Of a DNA stretch of 64,000 nt, positions 56,075-64,000 are shown in pieces. Positions within the stretch are counted from its first letter, which is position 1. Each line of letters opens with the position of its first letter. Location: the NCBI RefSeq assembly GCF_040782645.1, contig NZ_CP160403.1, positions 6,235,001-6,299,000 on the forward strand, in the 5' to 3' direction. The translations under genes and the position numbers were made by a program. Origin of the DNA: Streptomyces sp. HUAS ZL42. GTDB taxonomy: Bacteria > Actinomycetota > Actinomycetes > Streptomycetales > Streptomycetaceae. A model generated the notes under the pieces. That model saw nothing but the letters and a program-made list of their open reading frames with translations. It ran no database searches and had not been told where the DNA came from.

Positions 56075-57777
56075 GCACGGCTCCGGACGTCACCGTCGTC
56101 GTCGCTGTCTACAACACCATGCCCTACCTGACGGAGTGCCTGAACTCCCTGATCGGGCAGAGCATCGGCCGCAAGCGGCTGGAGATCGTCGCGGTCGACG
56201 ACGGCTCCACCGACGACAGCGGCGCCGAGCTCGACCGCTTCGCCGAGCGCTACCCGGACACCGTCAAGGTGATCCACCAGGCGAACTCCGGCGGCCCGGC
56301 CGCCCCCAGCAACCGCGCGCTGGAGGTGGCCACGGGCCGCTACGTCTACTTCATCGGCTCCGACGACTACCTCGGCGAGGAAGCGCTGGAGCGCATGGTG
56401 AAGTGCGCCGACAAGAACGGCTCGGACGTCGTCGTCGGCAAGATGGTCGGCACCAACGGCCGGTACGTGCACCAGGCGCTGTACAAGGAGAGCGACCCGG
56501 ACGTCAGCCTCTACGACTCCGCGCTGCCCTTCACCCTCGCCAACACCAAGCTGTTCCGCCGTGAGCTGGTCGAACAGCACAAGCTGCGCTTCCCCGAGCA
56601 TCTGCCCGTGGGCAGCGACCAGCCGTTCACCATAGAGGCGTGCGTCCGCGCGAAGAAGATCTCCGTGGTGGCCGACTACACCTGCTACTACGCGGTGAAG
56701 CGGGGCGACGCCAGCAACATCACCTACCGCGCCGACCATCTGGCGCGCCTGCGGTGCACGGCCGAGATCATGGACTTCACCGCCGACCTCATCGAAGCGG
56801 GCCCGAAGCGCGACGCGGTCCTGCGCCGGCACTTCACCTGGGAGCTGGCCAAGCTCGTCCAGGACGACTTCCCGGCCCTGGACGGCGCACTGCGGCGCGA
56901 GATCTGCACGGGCATCGCGAAGCTCGCGGACACCTACTTCACCGACGGCATCCGCGACGCCATGGACGTCAAGCGCCGGGTGCGGATCTGTCTGGCCCGG
57001 GCCGGCGCGGTCGACGAGCTGTGCGAGGCCATCACCTCGGAGAAGGAGAATGGCGCGCCCCCGTTCGTCGTCGAGGGCGACCGCGCCTACGCCCGCTACC
57101 CGGGCTTCCGCGACCCTCGCATCGGCCTGGCCGACCGCTGCTACGAGCTGGTGGGGGAAGCCGTCCCGGGCCGGCTGGCCGGCGGCACCGAACTGCTCGC
57201 CTCCGGCTGGGAGCAGGAGGACGACCGGATGGCCTACACCGCCTCGGTGAAGGTGGGCGTCCTCGGTGACGTGGACGGCGCCGTCCTGCGGCTGATGCGG
57301 GGCGCCATGCCCAAGTCGGCGGACAAGCCCAAGGCCCGGAGGCTGAAGGCCGACCACCAACTGCCGGCGCCGGTGGGCACGTTCACGTCGGAGCCCGCGC
57401 AGGACGGCACCGGCACGGTGCTGCACGCCCGCGTCCCGCTGGAGCAGCGCACCGTCAAACTGGGCGTCCGGCTGTACGTCGACGTCGCGGGATCGACGTA
57501 CGAGATCCCCGTGCGCGGCCAGGGGCTGCCCATGCCGCTGGCCCGGCTGTGGGGTCCGGAAGGCGATCCGTACCGCGCGTCGGCCGTGGTCAACCCCAAG
57601 GGGCGTGTCGTGATCGACACCGCCCAGCTGTATCCCCCGAAGCGGGCTCTGGTCCGGCGGGCACTGGGGGGGCTCGTCCGGAAACTGAAGTCCAAGGCCG
57701 TCGCCCTGAGGTCGAGCGGTGCCAAGAAGTCGAAGTCGATCGGCTCCAAGAAGCCGAACGGTTCCAAAAGGAAGTAG
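56071..57777 (+). CDS. GT2 glycosyltransferase with long C-terminal extension
   Basis: 568 aa. The GT-A domain covers about 1-230: TVVVAVYNTMPYLTECLNSL, EIVAVDDGSTDD, the DxD-like GSDDY, and GSDQPF. The remaining 330 residues are a helical bundle (to about 330) and then a beta-rich domain, ending in a Lys/Ser-rich tail (KKSKSIGSKKPNGSKRK). The layout recalls GT2 proteins of teichoic-acid-like clusters in streptomycetes. ATG 56071, coupled to the preceding gene by ATGA; the following dehydrogenase starts 9 bp after its stop. Confidence 0.9.
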   Translation: MSTAPDVTVVVAVYNTMPYLTECLNSLIGQSIGRKRLEIVAVDDGSTDDSGAELDRFAERYPDTVKVIHQANSGGPAAPSNRALEVATGRYVYFIGSDDYLGEEALERMVKCADKNGSDVVVGKMVGTNGRYVHQALYKESDPDVSLYDSALPFTLANTKLFRRELVEQHKLRFPEHLPVGSDQPFTIEACVRAKKISVVADYTCYYAVKRGDASNITYRADHLARLRCTAEIMDFTADLIEAGPKRDAVLRRHFTWELAKLVQDDFPALDGALRREICTGIAKLADTYFTDGIRDAMDVKRRVRICLARAGAVDELCEAITSEKENGAPPFVVEGDRAYARYPGFRDPRIGLADRCYELVGEAVPGRLAGGTELLASGWEQEDDRMAYTASVKVGVLGDVDGAVLRLMRGAMPKSADKPKARRLKADHQLPAPVGTFTSEPAQDGTGTVLHARVPLEQRTVKLGVRLYVDVAGSTYEIPVRGQGLPMPLARLWGPEGDPYRASAVVNPKGRVVIDTAQLYPPKRALVRRALGGLVRKLKSKAVALRSSGAKKSKSIGSKKPNGSKRK

Positions 57778-57786
57778 CGACCCTCC

Positions 57787-59070
57787 ATGAACATCTGTGT
57801 AGTAGCGCTCGGCAAGATCGGTCTCCCGCTGGCCGTGCAGTTCGCCTCCAAGGGCCACCGGGTCATCGGCGCGGACGTCAACGAGAAGGTCGTCGAGCTG
57901 GTCAACGCCGGTGTCGAGCCGTTCCCCGGTGAAAACGACCTGGACGTCAAGCTGAAGCAGGCCGTCGACGCCGGGCTGCTGAGCGCGACGACGGACACCA
58001 CGGACGCGGTCGCGCAGTCCGAGGCCGTCGTCGTGGTCGTCCCGCTGTTCGTCGACGCCGAGGGCGTGCCGGACTTCGGCTGGATGGACGCCGCGACCAA
58101 GGCGATCGCCCAGGGCCTCAAGCCGGGCACGCTCGTCTCGTACGAGACCACGCTGCCGGTCGGCACCACCCGCACCCGCTGGGCGCCGATGCTGGCCGAG
58201 GGCTCGGGCCTGACCGCCGGTGAGGACTTCCACCTGGTCTTCTCGCCGGAACGGGTGCTGACCGGCCGGGTCTTCGCCGACCTGCGCCGCTACCCGAAGC
58301 TGGTCGGCGGCGTCGACGAGGCGTCGACGGCCCGCGGTGTGGAGTTCTACGGGCAGGTCCTGGACTTCGACGCCCGCGACGACCTGCCCCAGCCGAACGG
58401 TGTGTGGGACCTGGGCACGGCCGAGGCCTCTGAGCTGGCCAAGCTCGCCGAGACGACGTACCGCGATGTCAACATCGGCCTCGCGAACCAGTTCGCCCGG
58501 TTCGCCGACCAGAACGGCATCGACGTCAAGAAGGTCATCGAGGCCTGCAACTCGCAGCCGTACAGCCACATCCACCAGCCGGGCATCGCCGTCGGTGGCC
58601 ACTGCATCCCGATCTACCCGCGGATGTACCTGTGGAACGACCCGGCGGCGACCGTCGTGCGCTCCGCCCGCGAGGCGAACGCCGCGATGCCGGAGTACGC
58701 GGTGGACCTGCTGGCGGCCGCGTACGGCGACCTGACCGGCGTGAACGTCCTCGTCCTGGGCGCGGCCTACCGCGGCGGCGTCAAGGAGACGGCCTTCTCG
58801 GGCGTCTTTCCGACGGTCGAGGCGCTCAAGGCGCGGGGCGCCGTCCCGTTCGTCTCGGACCCGATGTACACGGCCGACGAGCTCGCGGCGCACGGCCTCA
58901 CCCCGCACCGGGGCGAGAAGGTCACCGCGGCGGTCCTGCAGGCGGACCACGCCGAGTACCGCTTCCTCACGCCGGCCGACCTGCCGGACGTCAAGGTGCT
59001 GGTCGACGGGCGCCGGACCACCGATCCGGAGGCCTGGAAGGGCGTTCGCCGGGTAGTCATCGGCGGCTGA
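57787..59070 (+). CDS. Nucleotide-sugar 6-dehydrogenase (WbpA/WecC-like)
   Basis: 427 aa UDP-glucose/GDP-mannose dehydrogenase family. The NAD loop reads VVALGKIGLPLAVQFA, so the first Gly of the usual GxGxxG is Ala. Catalytic Cys273 stands in GGHCIPIYPRMYLW, and the structural Lys/Asn region is KLAETTYRDVNIGLANQF. It is closer to UDP-GlcNAc 6-dehydrogenases (WbpA, WecC partner type) than to UDP-glucose enzymes by these motifs. It would produce UDP-GlcNAc uronic acid, the first step of the pathway continued by 50763, 49651 and 61977. A terminator hairpin follows. Confidence 0.9.
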   Translation: MNICVVALGKIGLPLAVQFASKGHRVIGADVNEKVVELVNAGVEPFPGENDLDVKLKQAVDAGLLSATTDTTDAVAQSEAVVVVVPLFVDAEGVPDFGWMDAATKAIAQGLKPGTLVSYETTLPVGTTRTRWAPMLAEGSGLTAGEDFHLVFSPERVLTGRVFADLRRYPKLVGGVDEASTARGVEFYGQVLDFDARDDLPQPNGVWDLGTAEASELAKLAETTYRDVNIGLANQFARFADQNGIDVKKVIEACNSQPYSHIHQPGIAVGGHCIPIYPRMYLWNDPAATVVRSAREANAAMPEYAVDLLAAAYGDLTGVNVLVLGAAYRGGVKETAFSGVFPTVEALKARGAVPFVSDPMYTADELAAHGLTPHRGEKVTAAVLQADHAEYRFLTPADLPDVKVLVDGRRTTDPEAWKGVRRVVIGG

Positions 59071-59090
59071 CAGCCGACCGTCGTACGATG

Positions 59091-59116
59091 CGGCCCCGGC
59101 CATCCGGCCGGGGCCG
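59091..59116 (+). terminator. Hairpin after the sugar dehydrogenase gene
   Basis: CGGCCCCGGCC (59091-59101), loop ATCC, GGCCGGGGCCG (59106-59116), starting 20 nt after the stop at 59070. It lies inside the segment between ATG 59088 and GTG 59142, which favours the latter as start of the next gene. Confidence 0.8.
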
Positions 59117-59141
59117 TCCTCCTACCGCTCAGGAACCGTAC

Positions 59142-60440
59142 GTGCCCGTCGTCCGCCCCGCTCCCTCCGCACCGCCGGCGGTGCGGATCGCCGTGCGCGT
59201 GCGCCGCAGCAGGGCCGCCCTTCCGCTGCTGGTCTGCGTCCTGTACGCGGTGCTCCAGTTCGCGGCAGGGCCCCATTGGACGCTCTTTCCCGACTCCTAC
59301 CGGTACGCCCGCACGGCCGAGCGGTACCTCGGCGCCTCACCCGCGGAGGCGCACCGCACGGCGCTTGCCGCGTTCTGCGCGGCCCGCGCCGACCGCTCGG
59401 CCCACGACCTGCGGCTCCAGCCGACGACCCGGCGGAGCGAGCACGCCCTCAAGGCCGCCGCCGAACGCGCCTGCCTCGACCGCTGGGCCGATGCCGAGGA
59501 CGTGACCACGGCGGACCCGCGCTACCAGTCCATCTTCGCCGGCCGGCCCGGCTACCCCTTGCTCGCGGCGCCGTTCATCAAGGCCTTCGGTGTGTCGAAG
59601 GGCATGCGGCTGCTGGGGCTGCTCACGGCCGAGGCCGGCGCGCTGCTCGTTTTCGGTCTGCTCCGTGCGGCAGGTCTGACCCGGCCTGCGGCTCTCCTCG
59701 GCCAGGTCGCGTTCCTCGCCACACCACTCGGTTGGTGGAGTGCCCAGGCACTGAGCGAGGGACTGTTCACGGTGTGCGTGCTCGGCGTGCTGTGGGGCGG
59801 ACTTCTGCTGCTCAGGCGCCGCTCCCTGCCGAAAGCCGCCGCCTTCACCGCCGTCGCCTACGTGGCGGGCGCGGTCACCCGCTACTCGTCGGTGCTGGTG
59901 CTGGGGGCCTTCCTCGCCGCTGTCACGGCAGGCGCCCTGTGCTTCTCCGCCCCGCTGCGGCACCGGGGAACGGTCGTTCTCGCGGGACTGTCCGCGGTGG
60001 CGGCAGGCGGTGTCGCCGTGGCGATGAAGGTCCTCGGGCTGCCGTCCTCGCAGGTCACCCTGCAGGACACCTTCACCCACCACTTCGACACCCCCGAGGT
60101 CGCCGACCCCTGGGGTAGGCTGCTCCGCCTCGCCGCGGGATTCTGGCGGGACTGGGCCGCCCAGCAGGCCGAGCTGCCCTATTTCCTCGTGCTCACGGCT
60201 CTCGCCGTGTGGGCGCTGGTCAGGTACGGCGAGGGCCTCGGCCTGCTGGCCCTGGCGACCGCGCTCACCGGGGTGTGCCTGGTCACGGCCCATCCACTCG
60301 TCCAGGAGTCGGAGCGTCTTGGCATCCTGATGTGGACGCCCCTCGTCCTGGGTCTGCCACTCGTCGTCGATCGGCACTGGACCGCGCGTCCGGTGCGGGA
60401 ACTGGAGCTACGCTGTGCCGGTGTCTCGGATTCCCGCTGA
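59142..60440 (+). CDS. Polytopic membrane protein, GT-C-like
   Basis: 432 aa from GTG 59142 (AGGA 8 nt upstream); ATG 59088 is in frame but is followed by a hairpin. A basic N terminus precedes about nine or ten membrane helices. The first large extracytoplasmic loop (FPDSYRYARTAERYLGASPA to about residue 150) begins with an Asp next to aromatic residues, as in lipid-linked-sugar glycosyltransferases (GT39/ArnT-type), and has a Cys pair (AAFCAARA, AERACLDR). It might transfer a polyprenyl-linked sugar outside the membrane. Function inferred from topology only. It overlaps the next gene by 26 bp. Confidence 0.75.
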   Translation: MPVVRPAPSAPPAVRIAVRVRRSRAALPLLVCVLYAVLQFAAGPHWTLFPDSYRYARTAERYLGASPAEAHRTALAAFCAARADRSAHDLRLQPTTRRSEHALKAAAERACLDRWADAEDVTTADPRYQSIFAGRPGYPLLAAPFIKAFGVSKGMRLLGLLTAEAGALLVFGLLRAAGLTRPAALLGQVAFLATPLGWWSAQALSEGLFTVCVLGVLWGGLLLLRRRSLPKAAAFTAVAYVAGAVTRYSSVLVLGAFLAAVTAGALCFSAPLRHRGTVVLAGLSAVAAGGVAVAMKVLGLPSSQVTLQDTFTHHFDTPEVADPWGRLLRLAAGFWRDWAAQQAELPYFLVLTALAVWALVRYGEGLGLLALATALTGVCLVTAHPLVQESERLGILMWTPLVLGLPLVVDRHWTARPVRELELRCAGVSDSR

Positions 60441-61980
60441 GCGGTTGGTCACTCCCGTGCGTTGGCTGAGCTCCGGCCTGGCCAGGGCAGGAGCACCGAC
60501 TCTGGCGGCCCGCCTGCTGAACGTCCTGGCCAAGGAGGCCGGGGAGCCCAGACTGAAGGCCGATCTGCTGTCCGAGGCCGCGGAACTGGAGCTGTCCCAC
60601 GGCCTCACGCCGCGCCGCCTCAAGGCGGCCTACGCGGCCGAGCTCTCCTGCGCCGACGCGCTGTACAAGGAGGGACAGCGGGCGGCCGCGGCCGGGGCGG
60701 CGGCCAAGGCGCTGCTGCTCGCCTTCCACCGCATACCGCACGTCGACGGACTGGCCTCGCCGCTGGCCGAGGACCCGAAGGGCTTCACCGCCCCGATCCA
60801 CCGCAGCCGTGTCATGCGCGTGATAGCCAAGCCGCGCGGCCGCAAGGAGCCCGCCGCGCCGCCCCCGGACGACCGTCCCCTCAGGCTTCTCGTCGTCAAC
60901 CGGGGCAACGCAAACTTCCTGCAGCTCATCACCGAGCGGTACGAGCAGCACGCCGACGTCGAGGTCCGCACCCTCGACCTGGCCACCGACCCTGAACTGG
61001 CCCCCCTGGCCAAGGGCCTGCAGCGGATGATGGGGCGCTTCGCCGGAGGCCAGGGAGCCTACGGACGTGCGATCGAGGAAGCGTTGCGGCCCCACTTCGA
61101 CTGGGCCGACACGGTCTTCGTCGACTGGTGCTCGGCCGGTGCGGCGTTCCTGACCCTGGTCGACCCGGGCACCACGCGAGTGATCGTGCGGCTGCACAGC
61201 TACGAGGCCTTCAGCTACTGGCCTCACATCACGGACTTCTCCCGGGTCGACGACCTGATATTCGTCGGTGACCACGTGCGCGATCTCGTCACGGCCGCCG
61301 TGCCGCGGCTGTCGGCCGACGGCGCCCCACGGCTGCACGTGATCCACAACGCCATGAACCTGTCCGTGTACCGGCGCCCCAAGCGGCCCGAGGCGCGGTT
61401 CACGCTCGGCCTGGTGGGCGTCGGCCAGGTCGCCAAGGACCCCCGCTGGGCGATCGAGGTCCTGCGGCATCTGCGCGAGCAGGACGACCGTTACCGGCTG
61501 CTGCTCGTCGGCAGTGGGCTCAATCCCGAGGCCGGACCGGCCGTACGGGCCTACCACGACAGCCTGGAGCGGGACCTCGCCCGGCTGGAACCCTCGGGCG
61601 CGGTCCGCCGCGTCGGCCAGACCGGCGACGTGCCCGCCGTGCTCGAGGAGGTCGGGGTCATCCTCAGCTCCTCGGTGCGGGAGAGCTTCCACTGCGGATT
61701 CGTGGAGGGCGCCGCCAGCGGTGCCGTCCCCGTCACCCGTGACTGGCCGTTCTTCGCGGGCGGGGAGCACAGCGCCCGCACCCTCTTCCCGGCGGAGTGG
61801 GTGGCCGGCACGCCTCAGGAGGCGGCGCGGCGGATACTCGCCTGCACCGCGACCGAGGAGGCCTGGGTCAAGGCGGGCCAGGCGGCCGCCGAACACGCAC
61901 TCTCCGCCTGGGACTGGACCGTCGTACGCGACGATTTCGACCGGCTGCTGCTCGGCAGTCACAGGAAGGTTCAACAGTGA
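60415..61980 (+). CDS. GT4-family glycosyltransferase
   Basis: 521 aa from GTG 60415 with GGAG 7 nt upstream, inside the end of the preceding gene. An N-terminal helical domain of about 145 residues (ALYKEGQRAAAAGAAAKALL) precedes the GT-B fold: VIVRLHSYEAFSYWPHI, VIHNAMNLSVYRRPKRPEAR, FTLGLVGVGQVAKDPRWAIE and the donor-site segment SSSVRESFHCGFVEGAASGA with its Glu. The helical N-terminal domain is not in the other GTs of the cluster. The stop overlaps the acetyltransferase start (GTGA). Confidence 0.88.
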   Translation: MPVSRIPAERLVTPVRWLSSGLARAGAPTLAARLLNVLAKEAGEPRLKADLLSEAAELELSHGLTPRRLKAAYAAELSCADALYKEGQRAAAAGAAAKALLLAFHRIPHVDGLASPLAEDPKGFTAPIHRSRVMRVIAKPRGRKEPAAPPPDDRPLRLLVVNRGNANFLQLITERYEQHADVEVRTLDLATDPELAPLAKGLQRMMGRFAGGQGAYGRAIEEALRPHFDWADTVFVDWCSAGAAFLTLVDPGTTRVIVRLHSYEAFSYWPHITDFSRVDDLIFVGDHVRDLVTAAVPRLSADGAPRLHVIHNAMNLSVYRRPKRPEARFTLGLVGVGQVAKDPRWAIEVLRHLREQDDRYRLLLVGSGLNPEAGPAVRAYHDSLERDLARLEPSGAVRRVGQTGDVPAVLEEVGVILSSSVRESFHCGFVEGAASGAVPVTRDWPFFAGGEHSARTLFPAEWVAGTPQEAARRILACTATEEAWVKAGQAAAEHALSAWDWTVVRDDFDRLLLGSHRKVQQ

Positions 61981-62594
61981 GCTACACCATCAAGCCCACC
62001 GCCCAGGTCGACGAGAGCGCCGAGCTGGGTGACGGGACGACCGTGTGGGAACTCGCCCAGGTCCGCGAGAAGGCCCGCCTCGGTGAGGGCTGCGTCATCG
62101 GCCGCGGCGCCTACGTCGGTACGGGCGTGCGCATCGGCGACAACGTCAAGCTGCAGAACTACGCCCTGGTGTACGAGCCTGCCGAGCTCGGTGACGGCGT
62201 CTTCGTCGGCCCTGCCGTCGTCCTCACCAACGACCACTACCCGCGTTCCGTCGACCCCGAGGGCAAGCTCAAGCGCGGCGGCGACTGGGAGGCCGTGGGC
62301 GTCAAGGTGGCCGAGGGTGCCTCGCTGGGTGCCCGTTCGGTCTGTGTCGCACCGGTCCACATCGGCCGTTGGGCGCTGGTGGCCGCGGGCGCCGTCGTGA
62401 CCAAGGACGTCCCCGACTTCGCCCTGGTGGCCGGTGTCCCGGCCCGCCGGATCGGCTGGGTCGGCCGGGCCGGCGTACGGCTGGCCGAGCGCGAGGGCGA
62501 GGCGGGCGTGTGGGAGTGCCCGCAGACCGGCACCCGGTACGAGGAGCGGGAGGCCGACGGGGTCACCGAGCTGGTGGAGCTGCCGGGCGACTGA
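61977..62594 (+). CDS. Left-handed beta-helix N-acetyltransferase (WbpD/WlbB-like)
   Basis: 205 aa; GTG overlaps the TGA of the GT4 gene, with AGGAAGG 7 nt upstream. Hexapeptide repeats run through residues 10-150 (VDESAELGDGTTVWELAQVR, VGTGVRIGDNVKLQNYALVY). VVLTNDHYPRS supplies the acetyl-CoA-side His typical of sugar 3-amino N-acetyltransferases, and WALVAAGAVVTKDVPDFAL is the C-terminal coil. A 50-residue C-terminal addition has one cysteine (VWECPQTG). It would acetylate the 3-amino group of UDP-2-acetamido-3-amino-glucuronate using acetyl-CoA, the last step of the pathway. Confidence 0.88.
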   Translation: MSYTIKPTAQVDESAELGDGTTVWELAQVREKARLGEGCVIGRGAYVGTGVRIGDNVKLQNYALVYEPAELGDGVFVGPAVVLTNDHYPRSVDPEGKLKRGGDWEAVGVKVAEGASLGARSVCVAPVHIGRWALVAAGAVVTKDVPDFALVAGVPARRIGWVGRAGVRLAEREGEAGVWECPQTGTRYEEREADGVTELVELPGD

Positions 62595-62654
62595 TCCTGC
62601 GAGCCGCGGCCGGTTTGCGGGACGAACCGGTGCGGGGCTTCACGCCGCCTTCTG

Positions 62655-62690
62655 TCGGTGCCGTCCGGGCCTTGTCCCGGGCGGCACCGA
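62655..62690 (+). terminator. Hairpin after the acetyltransferase gene
   Basis: A 15-bp stem TCGGTGCCGTCCGGG (62655-62669) / CCCGGGCGGCACCGA (62676-62690) with one T-G pair and a 6-nt loop, 61 nt after the stop. The remaining 62691-62914 has no gene; a weak promoter-like pair TTGCCT (62731) and TATGCT (62752) could start the next transcript. Confidence 0.75.
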
Positions 62691-62914
62691 ACTCGTTCGG
62701 GCCCGCTCCGCCTCCTCCTGTGCCCCCTCGTTGCCTTCGCTGTGTCTCCCGTATGCTCGCCCGGGGGCGGAGCCGTGCGCCCGAGGCGCGGAAGTGAGGC
62801 TCCGTGAGGGGGCGGGCACGGGACACCGGAGCCGTTGGTCCTCCATCCGGACCGGCGTACGACCTCGTTGCCGAGGGTCAAGGCGCCCAGGACACACAGC
62901 GAGGACGACGACAG

Positions 62915-64000
62915 ATGTCCCAGACCGACGTCACGGTCGCGGCCCAGCCGCATACGCCGAACGCACCGGACGCACCGGACACACGCGGCCCCGTGCCGCC
63001 CGCGAAGGCGCGCGGCTCGCGGCTCTACGCACTGGACGCGCTGCGGGTGATAGCGGCCCTCTCTGTCCTCATGTTCCACTTCACGGGCGTGGACGCGGCG
63101 ACCAAGGCGAACTGGGGCATCAACCCGAAGGCGCTGTTCCCCTCGATCTTCCCGTACACCTCGTACGGCTCCTACGGCGTCCAGCTCTTCTTCATCATCA
63201 GCGGCTTCGTCATCTGCCTGTCCGCCTGGGACCGCACGCCCGGCCAGTTCGTGCAGGCCCGTTTCCTGCGGCTCTTCCCCGCCTACTGGTTCTCGGTCGT
63301 CGTCGCCGTCCTCGTCTGGCGGGGGCTGCCCGACGGTGCGCGCAAGGCGCCGAGCTTCAGCGAGTCGCTGACCAACCTCACGATGTTCCAGGTGCCGCTC
63401 TCGGCCCGGCACCTCGTCGGTGCCTACTGGACGCTGTGGGTGGAGCTCACCTTCTACCTGATCTTCCTGGTCGTGCTCTGGAAGGGCCTGAACTACACCC
63501 GTGTCTCCGTCTTCTGCTGGCTGTGGCTGCTCGCGAGCATCCTGGTGCAGCAGAACGAGGTTCCGCTGCTCGGGGTCTTCGCACAGCCGCTGAACACCGC
63601 GCTGTTCGTCTCCGGCATCGCCATGTATCTGATGTACCGGTTCGGTCCGGACCTCAAGCTGTGGGGCCTGCTCGGCGCGAGCTGGCTGGTGATGCAGAGC
63701 GACCTCGTCCAGCACGCCGACCATCTGCGCCACGACAAGGGCATGGACCGCGACCCGTACGTCGCTCTGGCCCTCGTCACCGTCTTCTACCTGCTGGTCC
63801 TCGCCGTCGCCCTGCACAAGCTCGACCGGATCGGCTGGAAGTGGCTGAGCACGGCGGGTGCGCTGGTCTACCCGCTCTATCTGCTCCACGAGGAACTGGG
63901 CTGGGCGATGATCCGAACCCTGTACGGGCACCTGGGCGCGTGGGCCACGCTGGGCATCACCACGGCGGCGCTGCTTCTCCTGTCCTGGCTCGTCCACCGG
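62915..64000 (+). CDS. Acyltransferase-3 family membrane protein, 3' end outside window
   Basis: The frame from ATG 62915 (GAGGA 9 nt upstream) stays open for all 362 codons to the edge. After a Pro/Ala/Thr-rich N terminus it shows the OafA/Acyl_transf_3 pattern: RLYALDALRVIAALSVLMFH (TM1 with the first catalytic His), GVQLFFIISGFVI, ARFLRLFPAYWFSVV and AYWTLWVELTFYLI (the family's WTLxxE segment), then about six more helices. It probably O-acetylates the exported glycan. Ten or so TMs are visible; the C terminus and the rest of the cluster lie beyond the window. Confidence 0.92.
   Translation, partial: MSQTDVTVAAQPHTPNAPDAPDTRGPVPPAKARGSRLYALDALRVIAALSVLMFHFTGVDAATKANWGINPKALFPSIFPYTSYGSYGVQLFFIISGFVICLSAWDRTPGQFVQARFLRLFPAYWFSVVVAVLVWRGLPDGARKAPSFSESLTNLTMFQVPLSARHLVGAYWTLWVELTFYLIFLVVLWKGLNYTRVSVFCWLWLLASILVQQNEVPLLGVFAQPLNTALFVSGIAMYLMYRFGPDLKLWGLLGASWLVMQSDLVQHADHLRHDKGMDRDPYVALALVTVFYLLVLAVALHKLDRIGWKWLSTAGALVYPLYLLHEELGWAMIRTLYGHLGAWATLGITTAALLLLSWLVHR

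Noticed and set aside
50694..59103. Minus-strand open frames of more than 1,000 codons opposite the glycosyltransferase genes
   Set aside because: They are shadows of well-supported GT and dehydrogenase genes with diagnostic motifs; their products match no family pattern.
62237..63997. 586-codon minus-strand frame at the right end
   Set aside because: It is antisense to the acetyltransferase and to the acyltransferase-3 gene (62915 onward), whose plus-strand frame has clear membrane and family motifs.

Overview
The window is high-GC actinobacterial chromosome, almost certainly Streptomyces. Third codon positions are strongly G/C, GTG starts are common, and the gene order tRNA-Gly, tRNA-Pro, tig, clpP1, clpP2, clpX, valS, folC, DUF4233, ndk, mreB, mreC, mreD, mrdA, rodA ... 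rne matches the conserved central part of Streptomyces chromosomes. There is no transposase, integrase, phage structural gene or CRISPR array.

Layout. 1-9.4 kb: a partial flavin oxidoreductase, an LPXTG-anchored surface protein, a membrane Ser/Thr kinase, an amino-acid permease, RpiB, an Fpg/Nei glycosylase, an Eis-type acetyltransferase, a membrane PP2C phosphatase and a MESH1-like HD hydrolase. 9.4-12.3 kb: an acyltransferase-3 membrane protein, two small membrane proteins and two tRNA genes. 12.3-30.2 kb: protein quality control (trigger factor, two ClpP, ClpX), valS, folC, ndk and the mre/pbp2/rodA cell-wall elongation operon. 30.2-34.5 kb: an unusual tandem-repeat spacer, a CYTH-CHAD protein and a TIGR03960 radical SAM protein. 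34.5-42.4 kb: an accessory block (S1-like protein, orphan terpene cyclase, PAS-GAF-PP2C phosphatase, a 1,351-residue STAND-type ATPase with about 20 TPRs). It separates TIGR03960 from its usual partner TIGR03936 and ends at a GNAT gene lacking its 5' part. 42.8-49.2 kb: a multi-pass Trp-rich membrane protein, TIGR03936 and RNase E/G. 49.2-64 kb: a surface-glycan cluster.

The most notable system is the glycan cluster downstream of the rne terminator. It carries all four activities expected to turn UDP-GlcNAc into UDP-2,3-diacetamido-2,3-dideoxy-glucuronic acid: a 6-dehydrogenase (WbpA-like, 57787), a 3-dehydrogenase (WbpB/WlbA-like, 50763), a PLP aminotransferase (WbpE-like, 49651) and a left-handed beta-helix N-acetyltransferase (WbpD/WlbB-like, 61977). 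Interleaved are a two-headed GT-B protein, two further GT4-like proteins, a GT2 enzyme with a long C-terminal extension, a polytopic GT-C-like membrane protein and, running off the right edge, an acyltransferase-3 protein. Together these suggest an O-acylated, diacetamido-uronic-acid-containing cell-surface glycan. No flippase, polymerase or export ABC transporter is visible, so part of the cluster probably lies to the right.

The second point of interest is the STAND-TPR gene. Its last TPR pairs are two 204-bp tandem copies differing by one base over nearly their whole length, so the repeat array is evolving quickly.
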